DNA of 64,000 bases from Promethearchaeota archaeon (GTDB lineage Archaea; Asgardarchaeota; Lokiarchaeia; Sigyniarchaeales; SOKP01): contig JAHLWP010000014.1 in NCBI GenBank assembly GCA_019057865.1, positions 23,462 to 87,461 on the forward strand, in the 5' to 3' direction. The notes beneath the pieces are model-generated. The model saw nothing but the letters and a program-made list of their open reading frames with translations, did no database searches and was not told where the DNA came from. Position 1 is the stretch's first letter; the number at the start of each line of letters is the position of its first letter. Positions 1 to 9,900 of this stretch are shown here, one piece after another. Made by a program: the position numbers and the translations under genes.

Positions 1-3000
1 ATGATTTTCAATTTCCTGCTTTTATTAATTCTTATTAATTTCAGTTTGAAATTTGGGGTAAAAATAGCAAAAGTAAAAGAAGAAACCTATAAAAAGGCTA
101 TGAGTGTTTTATCTTATCCAATATTTTTGTTACTTTTAGCTTTAATTTTCTCTATATTTTATGCTTCCTTTCAATTTCTACTTTTAATCGACAACATAAT
201 TCTTTCATCATTTCTTACCTTAATTATTACATGTGTCTTAATAAATTGTTTTTCTAAAATAGAATTCTTATTTACAAGAGCTATATCCATCAATGTTAAT
301 TTGTTAACCCTATTACTCAGCTCAATCTATTTATTTTACTATTTAAGGTTGTTATCTTTGATTTTAGGAACTTTTTATCTATTTACATTTCCCGTAATAA
401 TTACGTGCTCATTTTTTTATCTTCCAATAATGTATTCATTAAAGAAAAATATAGCGCCAAAATTAACAAAAACAGCATTAGTATATAATGGCATATTTTT
501 ATCTGTATTTCTGGCCCTCATTCCAACATTCATTTATTTAGAATTAATTAATCTAGGATATAGAGTTAATATTATCACAGTATTTAATGTTATCAATTTT
601 ACTCTTTATATTCTCTTTGGAATTCTACTCATTTACCGCTTTAAAATAAGAGAAAATCTTAAGAGAATTATTTTAATATCTGCACTTTTAATTGCTTTTC
701 TTTTAACTGGAACAACTGTATTTTTTTACTTTTTTATAATATTTTATGAGACTTCATTTAGATTTTTATTACCATTAATGATAGCATCCTCTTACTTCTT
801 CATCCCTACTACTTACTCTTATAGAAAAAGACTTATGAAGGAATCTATAGGGAAGAAAATCTTAACTTATAACATCTTACTATTATCTGGGTTGATATTA
901 TGTATTCCAACATTCATCTATCTAGAATTAATTAATCTAGGATTACCTGTTGATATTATCACAGTTATTACTGATATCAATTTTACTCTTTATACTCTCT
1001 TTGGAATTTTAATCATTATAAACTTTAAAGTAAGAGAAAATCTTAAAATATTTATTTTAAAATTGGAAGTTTTAATTGCCACCCTTTTAACTGGAACAAC
1101 AGTATTCTTTTACTTTTTTATAATTTTCTATGAGACTTCATTTAGATTTTTGTTACCATTAATGCTAGCATCCTCTTACTTCTTCATACCTAGTACTTAC
1201 TCTTATAGAAAAAGACTTTTGAAAGAGTCTATTGGGAAGAAAATCTTAACCTATAACACTTTGTTATTATCTGGATTGATATTATGTATTCCAACATTCA
1301 TTTATTTAGAATTAATTAATCTAGGATTACCTGTGAACGTTATCACACTTATCACAGATGTCAATTTTACTCTTTATACTCTCTTTGGAATTTTAATTAT
1401 TATAAACTTCAAAATAAGAGAAAATCTTAAAAGATTTATTTTAAAATTGGAAGTTTTAGTTGCTACCCTTTTAACTGGGACGACTGTATTTTTTTACTTT
1501 TTTATAGTTTTCTATGACACCCTATTCAGATTTTTGTTACCATTAATGCTAGCATCCATATACTTCTTCATACCTAGTACTTACTCTTATAGAAAAGGAC
1601 TTCTAAAGGAATCTATAGGGAAAAAAAGCTTAATTTATAATAGTGTATTTTTATCTGGAATAATTTTATGCGTTCCAACTCCAATGGGTTTACAAATAGA
1701 ACGAATGGGTTTAAGCGTTGATTACATTCTCATCTTAATTTTTACAATCTTCATTTTATTTGTCATTTTAAGGATTTTTGATTCAATGGCTGAAAATTTT
1801 AAATTAAAAGAGATCTACATCAAAGCTTTAAGATTTCTTCAGATCTTTGTTTGGTTAATCTTCTCCTTTTTTATATCACTTGAGATTATACTATTAGGTT
1901 TAACACAATCTCTTCTTACAATAAGACTTTTAATAATAAGCTGTTCTATTTTAACTTTCTTTATTATTAATACTTATACTTTAAAATTACTTCAACTCTA
2001 TTCAAAAGAATTAACTTTCCTTAGATATCTAAAAGATACTTTATACTATGGTCTAATTTTTTCTCCATCATTAGTGATTTTTTCTTTAATACAGTTAAGC
2101 GAAGTTTTAAAATATTTACCTACAGAAATGCAACCTTTCAATCTGTTTTGGTATCTCGGTTTCTTTTTCCTGATAGTATTTATATCATTTAAGTTTAGCA
2201 GTGCTTTAATAAAAGCCGAATTTCCTAAATTACAGAGGAATATTGAATTTGTATCGTGGCTAATTGCTAAAGTTTGTATCTGCTTTTTTATATCCTTTAT
2301 TCTTACCTACTTTTTATCATTAGTTCAGTTTTCAGTTTTTAATCTAACAATTACTTTCATTCTAATTGTTTCACTATTATCCCCTATTACTTTTTCCTAT
2401 TTCGAGAAATTTGAGTTAGTTTCTGAAGAATATCGATTCTTTATCAAAAGATTCACTGTAATTCTATTTATTACTGACATTTTAAGTTTTATATCGTATT
2501 CATGGCTTTTTAATAATCCTATTTATGGTCAATTTAATTTGATTCTTACAGCTACATTAACATTAAGTCTTACTGGATTAGCCTATGTTTTATTATTTTA
2601 TAAATCACGATTACCATTAAGAAGAATTTCTTTCTTTATAGTTTTACCATGCATTGTTATCAGCTTTCCTATTTTCTTATATTTCTTTATTAGTGTGTCT
2701 CTTTCCATACCATTTGGAGATATGTTTCCATTAATCATAGCTATTGATGTTGGAATTTTTCTTTTCTATTTATCTATTGGAATATATCAGTGGAAATTTT
2801 CTTGGGCAATTTGGAGGACAGGATGGTATGCCTGGTTTATTGTACCTTTTGTTAATTTTTATCTATTATATAGAAGTCTTAAAGGTGTCGATATAGCTAC
2901 AAGTGCTATAGATTTTTTTGGATATGAAATAAATGGATCATTTCTTCTCACTACTGTGATCTTTTTTCTATTTTTCTTACCTATTGCATATACAAAAATT

Positions 3001-6000
3001 AAGATATATTTCTATCAAATTTTACTCATTATTTGGGGCATAAACCTAGCTTTACTTTATTGGATTAGTCAAAATCTATTTCTGACTAATTTCTTATTAA
3101 GATATTTGGTATTTGCTCTTTTTGCAGCCGTTTTATTAGCGCCCCTGTTCTATAAATTGAAATTTTGGAAAACAATCTCGTTCGTATGGCTAATCCTTAT
3201 AGCAATTAATGCAAATTTTTTAATTTTCTTTCTATTATCATTAAAAATCCCTTTAGACATTGCGATTTCAATTGATATTTTCGCCATTGCCATGTTGGTT
3301 TTAATTTTATCATTTTTTCCTGCTTTTAAATCAATAAAAAATCTCGTTATCATTAGTTCTTACATAACAGCGATAATTGGGATTTTTCTAACAATTTATT
3401 TTATATTGTTTCATATAATCTTAGATCCAATTTTTGCTTTAAATATAACTTTTATATTTGTTGGATTTAGTTTATTTTCTTCTAAATATATTAAACCAAT
3501 TAAACGATTAACAGACATGATATCTTCTTGGATTCTAATATTTGGTATTTCATGGTTAACTTTTAATTCATTTAATTTGCTGCCTAATCTACTATTTTTT
3601 GCTATATTTCTAGCAATTGCTGTGTGGGGCGGTTCTTTTTATGTTTTTAATTACTATAAAATGAAAATTCATATCCACAAAATAATTCCCTTTTCAGCGG
3701 TATCATTTGGTATTTCTTCTGCTGTTTCTTCCTTTCTGGTCATATTTCTGCCAGAAAATCCATTTTTTATAGCTAGTATTTTTGTATTGATTTCTCTGTT
3801 ATTCGTTTACTATCCGTTAGGCAATTATAGATTATATTTATGGTATTTGTTTCCCTTACCGTTGACATTTATTTTTCAGGAATTATTCTTAATGATTGAT
3901 TTTATTCAATCTTCCCTCTTTTTAGCAATTTTAATATTTTTGGTTGATTATTTGATAATGTACCAACTAATAATGAATATTTCAAATTCTCACTATGAAG
4001 AAGCTAAAATAAAAGGAGAGAATACTTTATCGTATTTTTTCAAAGATAAGAATCAAATTAAATTACAAAATCTAATCTGCTTTATAATAAATTCAATTTA
4101 TTTTTCAATACTCATATCAGTTATTAGTGCAAATATATTTAAACAAGTATTATTCAGAGATTTAATATTAGTTTATCAGATTCTTAATATTCTGATCATT
4201 CTACCCTTTCTTCTATTATTTTGCATAAAATATATTATAAAATCAGAACTTGAATTAAAAGTTAAAAATATATTAATTTATATTCACAAAATAAGTTATT
4301 TTATATATTTAATTGTCCCATTGGCAACAGCTTTTAATCTTTTCTTATTAATGCTTAAATTAGATGTTACTCTAACAAATTCTCTTTATTTATTCTTAAT
4401 AATCTTAAGTGGAATGTTATTTACTGAATTATTTATTTTTGATAATCGATATTTTTATTACTTATTCGTTGCTGCTCGGAATAAGTTAATGTTTTGGTCA
4501 TGGGTGATATTCGGTAATTTCTCTTGCATTTTCCTTTATTTCTTCCATTTAGATGAATATATTTTAATATTATCATTCTCTCTGGTAAATTTAATTGATT
4601 CTTACTTCATTTCATATTTTAATATCAAAAACGAAAATTTAGCATCAATAATACACTTAATACTAATCTATAATTCATTTATATGGGTTTCATTTTACAT
4701 TTCTTCTCTAATATCTAACGGAATAGTATTAATTCTTGAAGAAGTGCGTGGGATACCCTCACTTTTATTATTCATTCAAAATTCAATATTATTTCTATTT
4801 ATATTTAGTTTTTTCATAAGAAAAGCTAAAGAAAAGATAAAAATTACTATAAAACTCCTATTAATAGCCGGTTTTCATATAATTTTTGCCATAAATTGGA
4901 TTGTTATATTTTCAGTATTCAATATTTTAGATCTTTTCACAATTTATTTTACCATTTTAATTGAAACATGCATATCATTTATTACAGTCAAATTAATGGA
5001 TAGTTTAGTTAAAAAAGAAAAGTTTCCTAACTTTCTAACGAAATCTAATTCTTTAATTGTATTTTTATTATATCTTGAAACAAGTTTAATGGTTTATGGA
5101 CTTGCAATTGAATTTTTAGGATTTTTCGAAAGTATTTCTCTGTCTCAATTGACTTTATTTATTTTAACTTCATTTGATATATATTTTCTAAAAAAAATAA
5201 GAGAAACTTATGGAAGATTAATTCACACAATTAGTTATTTTATACTCTCCTTATCAACTCTTTTAATCCTAAACCAGTTTGTAAAATTTAATCCCCTTCT
5301 AATTAGTATAGAAGTCTTTATCTTTTTAATTATGCAATTTTATACAAATCATTCACTTTTTCTTTCTTTATCTCACTTTTATCCTGATAAAGCAGAAACC
5401 TTTAAACGCCATAAACTTAAAACACATCATTCTTTAGGGATATTTTTATACGTTTCTGTACTATTAATTATAATTCAATCTCTTCTTATAATCGGAGTTG
5501 AAATTTCTTTACTCATTCTTATAACAAGTCTTTTTCTCCACGGATTAATGATTCTTGATGCTTATCAATTAAAACTTTTAGGAAAGCTTTCAATATACCT
5601 TAAAGGAATTTCTTGGCTTTTATTTAAAATATTTTTTGCCATAAATTGGATTGTTATATTTTCAGTATTCAATATTTTAAATCTTTTCACAATTTATTTT
5701 CTCATTTTAATTGAAACATGTTTAACATTTATTACAATCAAATATTTGGATGGGTTATTTAAAGAAGGAAAATTTCCTAACTTTCTAACGAAATCTAATT
5801 CTTTAATTATCTTTTTATTATATCTTGAGACAAGTGTAATGATTTATGGACTTGCAATTGAATTTTTAGGATTTTTCGAAAGTATTTTTATATCTCAATT
5901 AACTTTATTTATTTTAACTTCATTTGATATCTATTTTCTAAAAAAAATAAGAGAAAGTTATGGAAGACTAGTTCACACAATTAGTTATTTTATACTCTCC

Positions 6001-7587
6001 TTAACAACTCTTTTAATCTTAAACCAATTTGTAAAAATTAATCCCCTTCTAATGAGTATAGAAGTCTTTATCTTTTTAATTATGCAATTTTATACAAATC
6101 ATTCACTTTTTCTTTCTTTATCTCACTTTTATCCTGATAAAGCAGAAACCTTTAAACGCCATAAACTTAAAACACATCATTCTTTAGGGATATTTTTATA
6201 CGTTTCTGTACTATTAATTATAATTCAATCTCTTCTTATAATCGGAGTTGAAATTTCTTTACTCATTCTTATAACAAGTCTTTTTCTCCACGGATTAATG
6301 ATTCTTGATGCTTATCAATTAAAACTTTTAGGAAAGCTTTCCATATACCTTAAAGGAATTTCTTGGCTATTATTTATCTTCTTTTCAAATTTTTATTTAT
6401 TATCGATTTATCTAACTTATTTATCTGACATTTTGATTTCTTCTATTCCGCCTTTAATTTTGCTCTTTATCATAGAACTTTTCTATTTAATTAAATTGGT
6501 TGAATTTTTGCCGAAACTGAGCTCAAATAAAGATAAAATTAGAAAAAGTTTGCTTCTTATATTATGTTTTGATTTTATAATTTGGCCTTTATTTTTCTTA
6601 GGATTCAATTTAATTCTTAATATTACTCTATTCCTAATTTCATTTTATGTTCTAGTCATAATCTCTTATATTGATGAAAGAATATCTCATATTTTTGAAG
6701 AGAAATTCTTAAAAAAGCTTAGATTTACTACTTCCTTCATAATTCTAATAATATTAATAGTTGATATTTTTCTTTGGTTACATCTCTCATTTAATCTTTC
6801 TCTCCCACTAAATACCTGTATTTCCCTTTTAATCTTTTCAATATTTAACATTGGATTACTTAAGCCATTTAAAAGAGCTCCTAATTTTTCCTTTGCTTAT
6901 GGGGGGTTTATCTCTTTATTAATAAGTTTGATAATTTATTTTGCAACCTCTCAAACGTTAACAAGTATTGTTCTCTTTCCTATAATGCTTACTTTTTATC
7001 TCTTTATATTTATGCTTGAAGTTTTAAAGACATTTTTTAATAAACTTTTAGACCTTTTAATACATTTTTTCAGTCGATTAAAAAAATTTATAAAATATAT
7101 TGGTATCAAGATTTTCAATTTTTTAAAATTACATTATAAAATTATCTGGGTCTCATTTAGTTTATTTCTTGCAGTTTCAATTGGCATTCTTTTATCTCCA
7201 TTGCAACTAAATTATTTAAATTGGTATCATTCTGTTTTTGTTATGCTTGGACTTTTTGGTCTACTTTCTTTATTTTTACCTTCTAAAAAAACAGAAGATG
7301 TTGATTTGATGTTCAAACATAGAATGAGAAAACTAATTACCTCATGGATAACAGTGATCGCAATATTATTCCTGTTTATTCCTGATCCTGTTTGGTACAT
7401 AATTGCTTTTTGGATATCTATTTGGATTTTGGGAATAATTCTATTACCTTATGTTATTTATAAAGAAAGAAAAGATAATATTTCAGTCAAGTGGAGATTT
7501 TATACACTAATTATTATCCTAACAGCTATTATTCTCGTAGGAATACCTGCTATATTTAGTATCTTAATAGAATTTAATGTAATTTGA
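1..7587 (+). CDS. giant polytopic membrane protein, possibly 5'-partial
   Basis: The frame is open from the first base of the window to 7587 (2528 codons), so the true start may lie upstream. The protein is almost entirely hydrophobic helices separated by short charged loops, which implies dozens of membrane spans. I recognise no enzymatic or transporter motif. It is built by internal duplication: about four 128-residue units near the N-terminus (each with a TYSYRK..L.KESIGKK loop) and two nearly identical 250-residue units around residues 1629-2126. The last ~110 residues carry further membrane spans with charged loops. The next gene is convergent, on the minus strand 148 bp away. It is presumably an integral cytoplasmic-membrane protein; its function is unknown. 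Confidence 0.85.
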   Translation: MIFNFLLLLILINFSLKFGVKIAKVKEETYKKAMSVLSYPIFLLLLALIFSIFYASFQFLLLIDNIILSSFLTLIITCVLINCFSKIEFLFTRAISINVNLLTLLLSSIYLFYYLRLLSLILGTFYLFTFPVIITCSFFYLPIMYSLKKNIAPKLTKTALVYNGIFLSVFLALIPTFIYLELINLGYRVNIITVFNVINFTLYILFGILLIYRFKIRENLKRIILISALLIAFLLTGTTVFFYFFIIFYETSFRFLLPLMIASSYFFIPTTYSYRKRLMKESIGKKILTYNILLLSGLILCIPTFIYLELINLGLPVDIITVITDINFTLYTLFGILIIINFKVRENLKIFILKLEVLIATLLTGTTVFFYFFIIFYETSFRFLLPLMLASSYFFIPSTYSYRKRLLKESIGKKILTYNTLLLSGLILCIPTFIYLELINLGLPVNVITLITDVNFTLYTLFGILIIINFKIRENLKRFILKLEVLVATLLTGTTVFFYFFIVFYDTLFRFLLPLMLASIYFFIPSTYSYRKGLLKESIGKKSLIYNSVFLSGIILCVPTPMGLQIERMGLSVDYILILIFTIFILFVILRIFDSMAENFKLKEIYIKALRFLQIFVWLIFSFFISLEIILLGLTQSLLTIRLLIISCSILTFFIINTYTLKLLQLYSKELTFLRYLKDTLYYGLIFSPSLVIFSLIQLSEVLKYLPTEMQPFNLFWYLGFFFLIVFISFKFSSALIKAEFPKLQRNIEFVSWLIAKVCICFFISFILTYFLSLVQFSVFNLTITFILIVSLLSPITFSYFEKFELVSEEYRFFIKRFTVILFITDILSFISYSWLFNNPIYGQFNLILTATLTLSLTGLAYVLLFYKSRLPLRRISFFIVLPCIVISFPIFLYFFISVSLSIPFGDMFPLIIAIDVGIFLFYLSIGIYQWKFSWAIWRTGWYAWFIVPFVNFYLLYRSLKGVDIATSAIDFFGYEINGSFLLTTVIFFLFFLPIAYTKIKIYFYQILLIIWGINLALLYWISQNLFLTNFLLRYLVFALFAAVLLAPLFYKLKFWKTISFVWLILIAINANFLIFFLLSLKIPLDIAISIDIFAIAMLVLILSFFPAFKSIKNLVIISSYITAIIGIFLTIYFILFHIILDPIFALNITFIFVGFSLFSSKYIKPIKRLTDMISSWILIFGISWLTFNSFNLLPNLLFFAIFLAIAVWGGSFYVFNYYKMKIHIHKIIPFSAVSFGISSAVSSFLVIFLPENPFFIASIFVLISLLFVYYPLGNYRLYLWYLFPLPLTFIFQELFLMIDFIQSSLFLAILIFLVDYLIMYQLIMNISNSHYEEAKIKGENTLSYFFKDKNQIKLQNLICFIINSIYFSILISVISANIFKQVLFRDLILVYQILNILIILPFLLLFCIKYIIKSELELKVKNILIYIHKISYFIYLIVPLATAFNLFLLMLKLDVTLTNSLYLFLIILSGMLFTELFIFDNRYFYYLFVAARNKLMFWSWVIFGNFSCIFLYFFHLDEYILILSFSLVNLIDSYFISYFNIKNENLASIIHLILIYNSFIWVSFYISSLISNGIVLILEEVRGIPSLLLFIQNSILFLFIFSFFIRKAKEKIKITIKLLLIAGFHIIFAINWIVIFSVFNILDLFTIYFTILIETCISFITVKLMDSLVKKEKFPNFLTKSNSLIVFLLYLETSLMVYGLAIEFLGFFESISLSQLTLFILTSFDIYFLKKIRETYGRLIHTISYFILSLSTLLILNQFVKFNPLLISIEVFIFLIMQFYTNHSLFLSLSHFYPDKAETFKRHKLKTHHSLGIFLYVSVLLIIIQSLLIIGVEISLLILITSLFLHGLMILDAYQLKLLGKLSIYLKGISWLLFKIFFAINWIVIFSVFNILNLFTIYFLILIETCLTFITIKYLDGLFKEGKFPNFLTKSNSLIIFLLYLETSVMIYGLAIEFLGFFESIFISQLTLFILTSFDIYFLKKIRESYGRLVHTISYFILSLTTLLILNQFVKINPLLMSIEVFIFLIMQFYTNHSLFLSLSHFYPDKAETFKRHKLKTHHSLGIFLYVSVLLIIIQSLLIIGVEISLLILITSLFLHGLMILDAYQLKLLGKLSIYLKGISWLLFIFFSNFYLLSIYLTYLSDILISSIPPLILLFIIELFYLIKLVEFLPKLSSNKDKIRKSLLLILCFDFIIWPLFFLGFNLILNITLFLISFYVLVIISYIDERISHIFEEKFLKKLRFTTSFIILIILIVDIFLWLHLSFNLSLPLNTCISLLIFSIFNIGLLKPFKRAPNFSFAYGGFISLLISLIIYFATSQTLTSIVLFPIMLTFYLFIFMLEVLKTFFNKLLDLLIHFFSRLKKFIKYIGIKIFNFLKLHYKIIWVSFSLFLAVSIGILLSPLQLNYLNWYHSVFVMLGLFGLLSLFLPSKKTEDVDLMFKHRMRKLITSWITVIAILFLFIPDPVWYIIAFWISIWILGIILLPYVIYKERKDNISVKWRFYTLIIILTAIILVGIPAIFSILIEFNVI
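388..1770 (+). repeat. four tandem 384-bp (128-aa) coding repeats
   Basis: The string TTTTAACTGG recurs at 701, 1085 and 1469, an exact period of 384 bp. The units encode the loop TYSYRK..L.KESIGKK followed by IPTFIYLELINLG. The first unit (from about 388) and the last (from about 1540) are the most diverged, while the two middle units are very similar, as expected of tandem amplification inside the giant membrane gene. Confidence 0.85.
4885..6376 (+). repeat. two tandem 750-bp coding repeats, partly identical
   Basis: Copy A (4885-5626) and copy B (5635-6376) are offset by exactly 750 bp. Both begin with the codons for FAINWIVIFSVFNIL. By direct reading, 5305-5591 equals 6055-6341 without a mismatch (287 bp), while the 5' halves of the copies differ at many positions. 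This mosaic suggests an older duplication with a recent gene-conversion tract. Confidence 0.9.
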
Positions 7588-7734
7588 ATTAAAGGGTTTT
7601 GATTTTCCTTAAATTCCTTCTTTCTTCAAATAGAAAAGTGACTAATAATTTTTGCTAGATATAAACACTAATTAAAAAAGAATTAAAAAAAAAAGTAAAT
7701 TTTAGATAAGTATTTTCTACTTTTGTTGCCTTTA

Positions 7735-9339
7735 TTACGATTTCCTTTTAATTATCGATATAACTAATGCTACTGCACCAAGAGCAAGAAGAGCAATTCC
7801 AGGGATCATTAATCCATATAATAGTCCATCTGCTAATGTATAGGCGTCAGTTGGCAAATCATATTTCTCTTGTGCGAGATATGGTGTAACATCATCTCTG
7901 AATTTAGGTAGCCAGTCCATGATCATTAACATTTCAGCATCTGTTAGCATAATACCTGCCTTTATAGCAACATAGTTGGAATCATTAACTTTTGTCTTAT
8001 ACCATTTTGCAAGACCATCGTCATTGACTAGAGATAGTGTATTAGTTTCAGTAAAAAGAAGTACTGCTGATGTAACTGACATACCGGTAGGAGTAGGTAC
8101 ACCTACCTCCCAACCCTTACCTTTATTGGGTATAGTAAGATCAAGACCAGTTGGATACCAAGATCCATTAGCCCATTGTGGCAAGAAAAATTTGACATTT
8201 GTCAATTCCCACATTGTTAATCCTTCAAAGGCTAGAACCACAACTGGAACCACATTAGGCTTGAAAACGGTAAATAGCCAGGTAGCAACTAATCCTAACT
8301 GAGTAGGAGTAAGGCCAGTAAAAGCACTTACTATTGCTATAGCTTCAGGACCACCAGGATTCTGAGCAGCTGCTGCCCATGCCAAAATTCCACCTGCTAA
8401 GTCATCATTTGTGAACGCCAAAAGGTTTGTATCATTAAAAAGTTCTTTAGCTATACCTAACGGAATACCTGTTGGAGTTGGTATGCCTGCTTCTAACCCA
8501 AAAACAGGTTCTGTTATTATGTCACTTAATTGACTAAGGTCAAGTCCAGTTGGTGCCAACTGTAAAGTATCGTTAGCCCATTGCCCATAAAACAATTTTT
8601 CAGCAACTTCTTCTACAGAAGTACCTAGGGAAAGATAGTAACCATAGACTACAACTCCAATCATATAGGTTGATAAATAATCTGCCATCGCAGAAAGTTG
8701 TAACCAATTTGCTCCATAACCAGCTATCATTGAAGCATTTACCCCTGGAACTGAAGTAGCTGCAGCTTGATACGCTTCAAGAAAGTATAAAACTCCAAAT
8801 CCAAAGTCAGTATCCATCATAATGCCTGGAATAGTCTTGTTATATAGTGGGGACGTTATAGTAGCACCAGTTATCATTAACGCTTGTTGAGCTGTTGGTG
8901 TAAAGCTAAGGTTGCCCAACATCCCACCCATAAAGTACTCTGATACACCCTTAAGGTTTAAAAATCCCATGGTAGTAGTGTTGTATGTAGGATCATTAAA
9001 GAAATATTCAAGAGCAGTAACTAAATCAGGGAAAAATCCAAACCCAACAGACGCATAAACAGTTCCATTTATTATATTGGCAGCTGTGCTTCCATTAACT
9101 ATAGCAGGTAATGCAGCATCCGCTTCTTCTTTAATCCCAAGAATAACTTCAGGAATCGCCAGAGTCGCTACTGTGTCTTCTGCATCCTCAATAACACCCT
9201 CTTGAATTTCTAATAACCCCTCACCAACTCCCTCGCGAACCTCGGTGCGAAGATAGTCACTTGCAAATATTCCAGTTGGTACCGCTATTGCGCCAAGAAC
9301 TAGAAGTACAATCCCAATAATACTAGTTTTCTTCGACAT
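7735..9339 (-). CDS. two-anchor surface protein, possibly CD36-like
   Basis: This 534-residue protein has an N-terminal membrane segment (SIIGIVLLVLGAIAVPTGIF, residues ~6-25), a ~480-residue ectodomain with several N-x-S/T sites, and a C-terminal membrane segment (LMIPGIALLALGAVALVISII) ending in a short basic tail. This arrangement, and the 'EVREG..EGL.EIQEGVI' stretch just after the first anchor, recall the eukaryotic CD36/LIMP-2 family, but no diagnostic motif proves it. The ectodomain has two similar halves, each with QWAN, PTGLDL, G.PTPTG and NDD (residues ~250-330 and ~385-455). It starts opposite the ABC binding-protein gene and shares its promoter sequence in inverted form, so the two are probably co-expressed. 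It may be an accessory receptor for that transporter. Confidence 0.8.
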   Translation of the reverse strand: MSKKTSIIGIVLLVLGAIAVPTGIFASDYLRTEVREGVGEGLLEIQEGVIEDAEDTVATLAIPEVILGIKEEADAALPAIVNGSTAANIINGTVYASVGFGFFPDLVTALEYFFNDPTYNTTTMGFLNLKGVSEYFMGGMLGNLSFTPTAQQALMITGATITSPLYNKTIPGIMMDTDFGFGVLYFLEAYQAAATSVPGVNASMIAGYGANWLQLSAMADYLSTYMIGVVVYGYYLSLGTSVEEVAEKLFYGQWANDTLQLAPTGLDLSQLSDIITEPVFGLEAGIPTPTGIPLGIAKELFNDTNLLAFTNDDLAGGILAWAAAAQNPGGPEAIAIVSAFTGLTPTQLGLVATWLFTVFKPNVVPVVVLAFEGLTMWELTNVKFFLPQWANGSWYPTGLDLTIPNKGKGWEVGVPTPTGMSVTSAVLLFTETNTLSLVNDDGLAKWYKTKVNDSNYVAIKAGIMLTDAEMLMIMDWLPKFRDDVTPYLAQEKYDLPTDAYTLADGLLYGLMIPGIALLALGAVALVISIIKRKS

Positions 9340-9370
9340 AAATTTTTATCACTTTTTTATTAGATTTTAC

Positions 9371-9423
9371 ATTGATCAATTTACTATTTTATTTAACTAT
9401 TATTTAAACATTTACACTTTTTC
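9371..9423 (-). promoter_or_regulatory. promoter arm of surface-protein gene (inverted repeat copy 1)
   Basis: This 53-bp segment is the exact reverse complement of 9818-9870. Read towards the minus-strand gene it contains TGTAAATGTTTAAATA (a TTTAAATA-type TATA box behind A-rich BRE-like bases) and the perfect palindrome ATTGATCAAT, a possible operator. Similarity continues more weakly towards both start codons (AATCTAATA..AAAGTGAT then ATG). The 394 bp between the two arms (9424-9817) are AT-rich and show no gene. Confidence 0.75.
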
Positions 9424-9817
9424 AAAAATTAATTACTAAATTTTGTCGTATTACATCCCTATCTTAAGATTAAATATTTGGGTTTTTGATGCTAACTAAT
9501 ACCTTCATTATTGAATTTTCCTTATAAGTACGTTAAATTCTTTCTTGACCTTTATTTTCGAAATTAAGAGTAAATTATTGATTCCACCCAGATGTTTTCT
9601 TAAAAAAACAAGATTTATCACCTTTAGATTATAGATTTGATTAAATAAATTGGAATTTTCATTTTCTTTGTTCTTTCAAATAACAATATTCTTAGAATTA
9701 ACTTAAAGAGAGTAATTTCATATGAGAGATTAGCAACATTGATTTAAAAAAGAAAAATTAATGAGCTTTAAATTTAATTGTATTATTTATTTGATGAGAT
9801 TTTAAAATTTTAATTTC

Positions 9818-9870
9818 GAAAAAGTGTAAATGTTTAAATAATAGTTAAATAAAATAGTAAATTGATCAAT
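9818..9870 (+). promoter_or_regulatory. promoter arm of ABC binding-protein gene (inverted repeat copy 2)
   Basis: This is the perfect 53-bp inverted copy of 9371-9423. It carries the same TTTAAATA TATA-like box and ATTGATCAAT palindrome. The leader that follows matches that of the divergent gene and ends in AAAGTGAT before ATG 9901. That homology supports 9901, rather than the TTG at 9862 used by the ORF track, as the start of the binding protein. Confidence 0.75.
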
Positions 9871-9900
9871 GAAAAATCTAATATAAAAGTGATTTATAAA

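Noticed and set aside
7976-8302. 108-aa plus-strand ORF opposite the surface-protein gene
   Set aside because: It is antisense to a coherent 534-residue protein with two membrane anchors and has no family resemblance.
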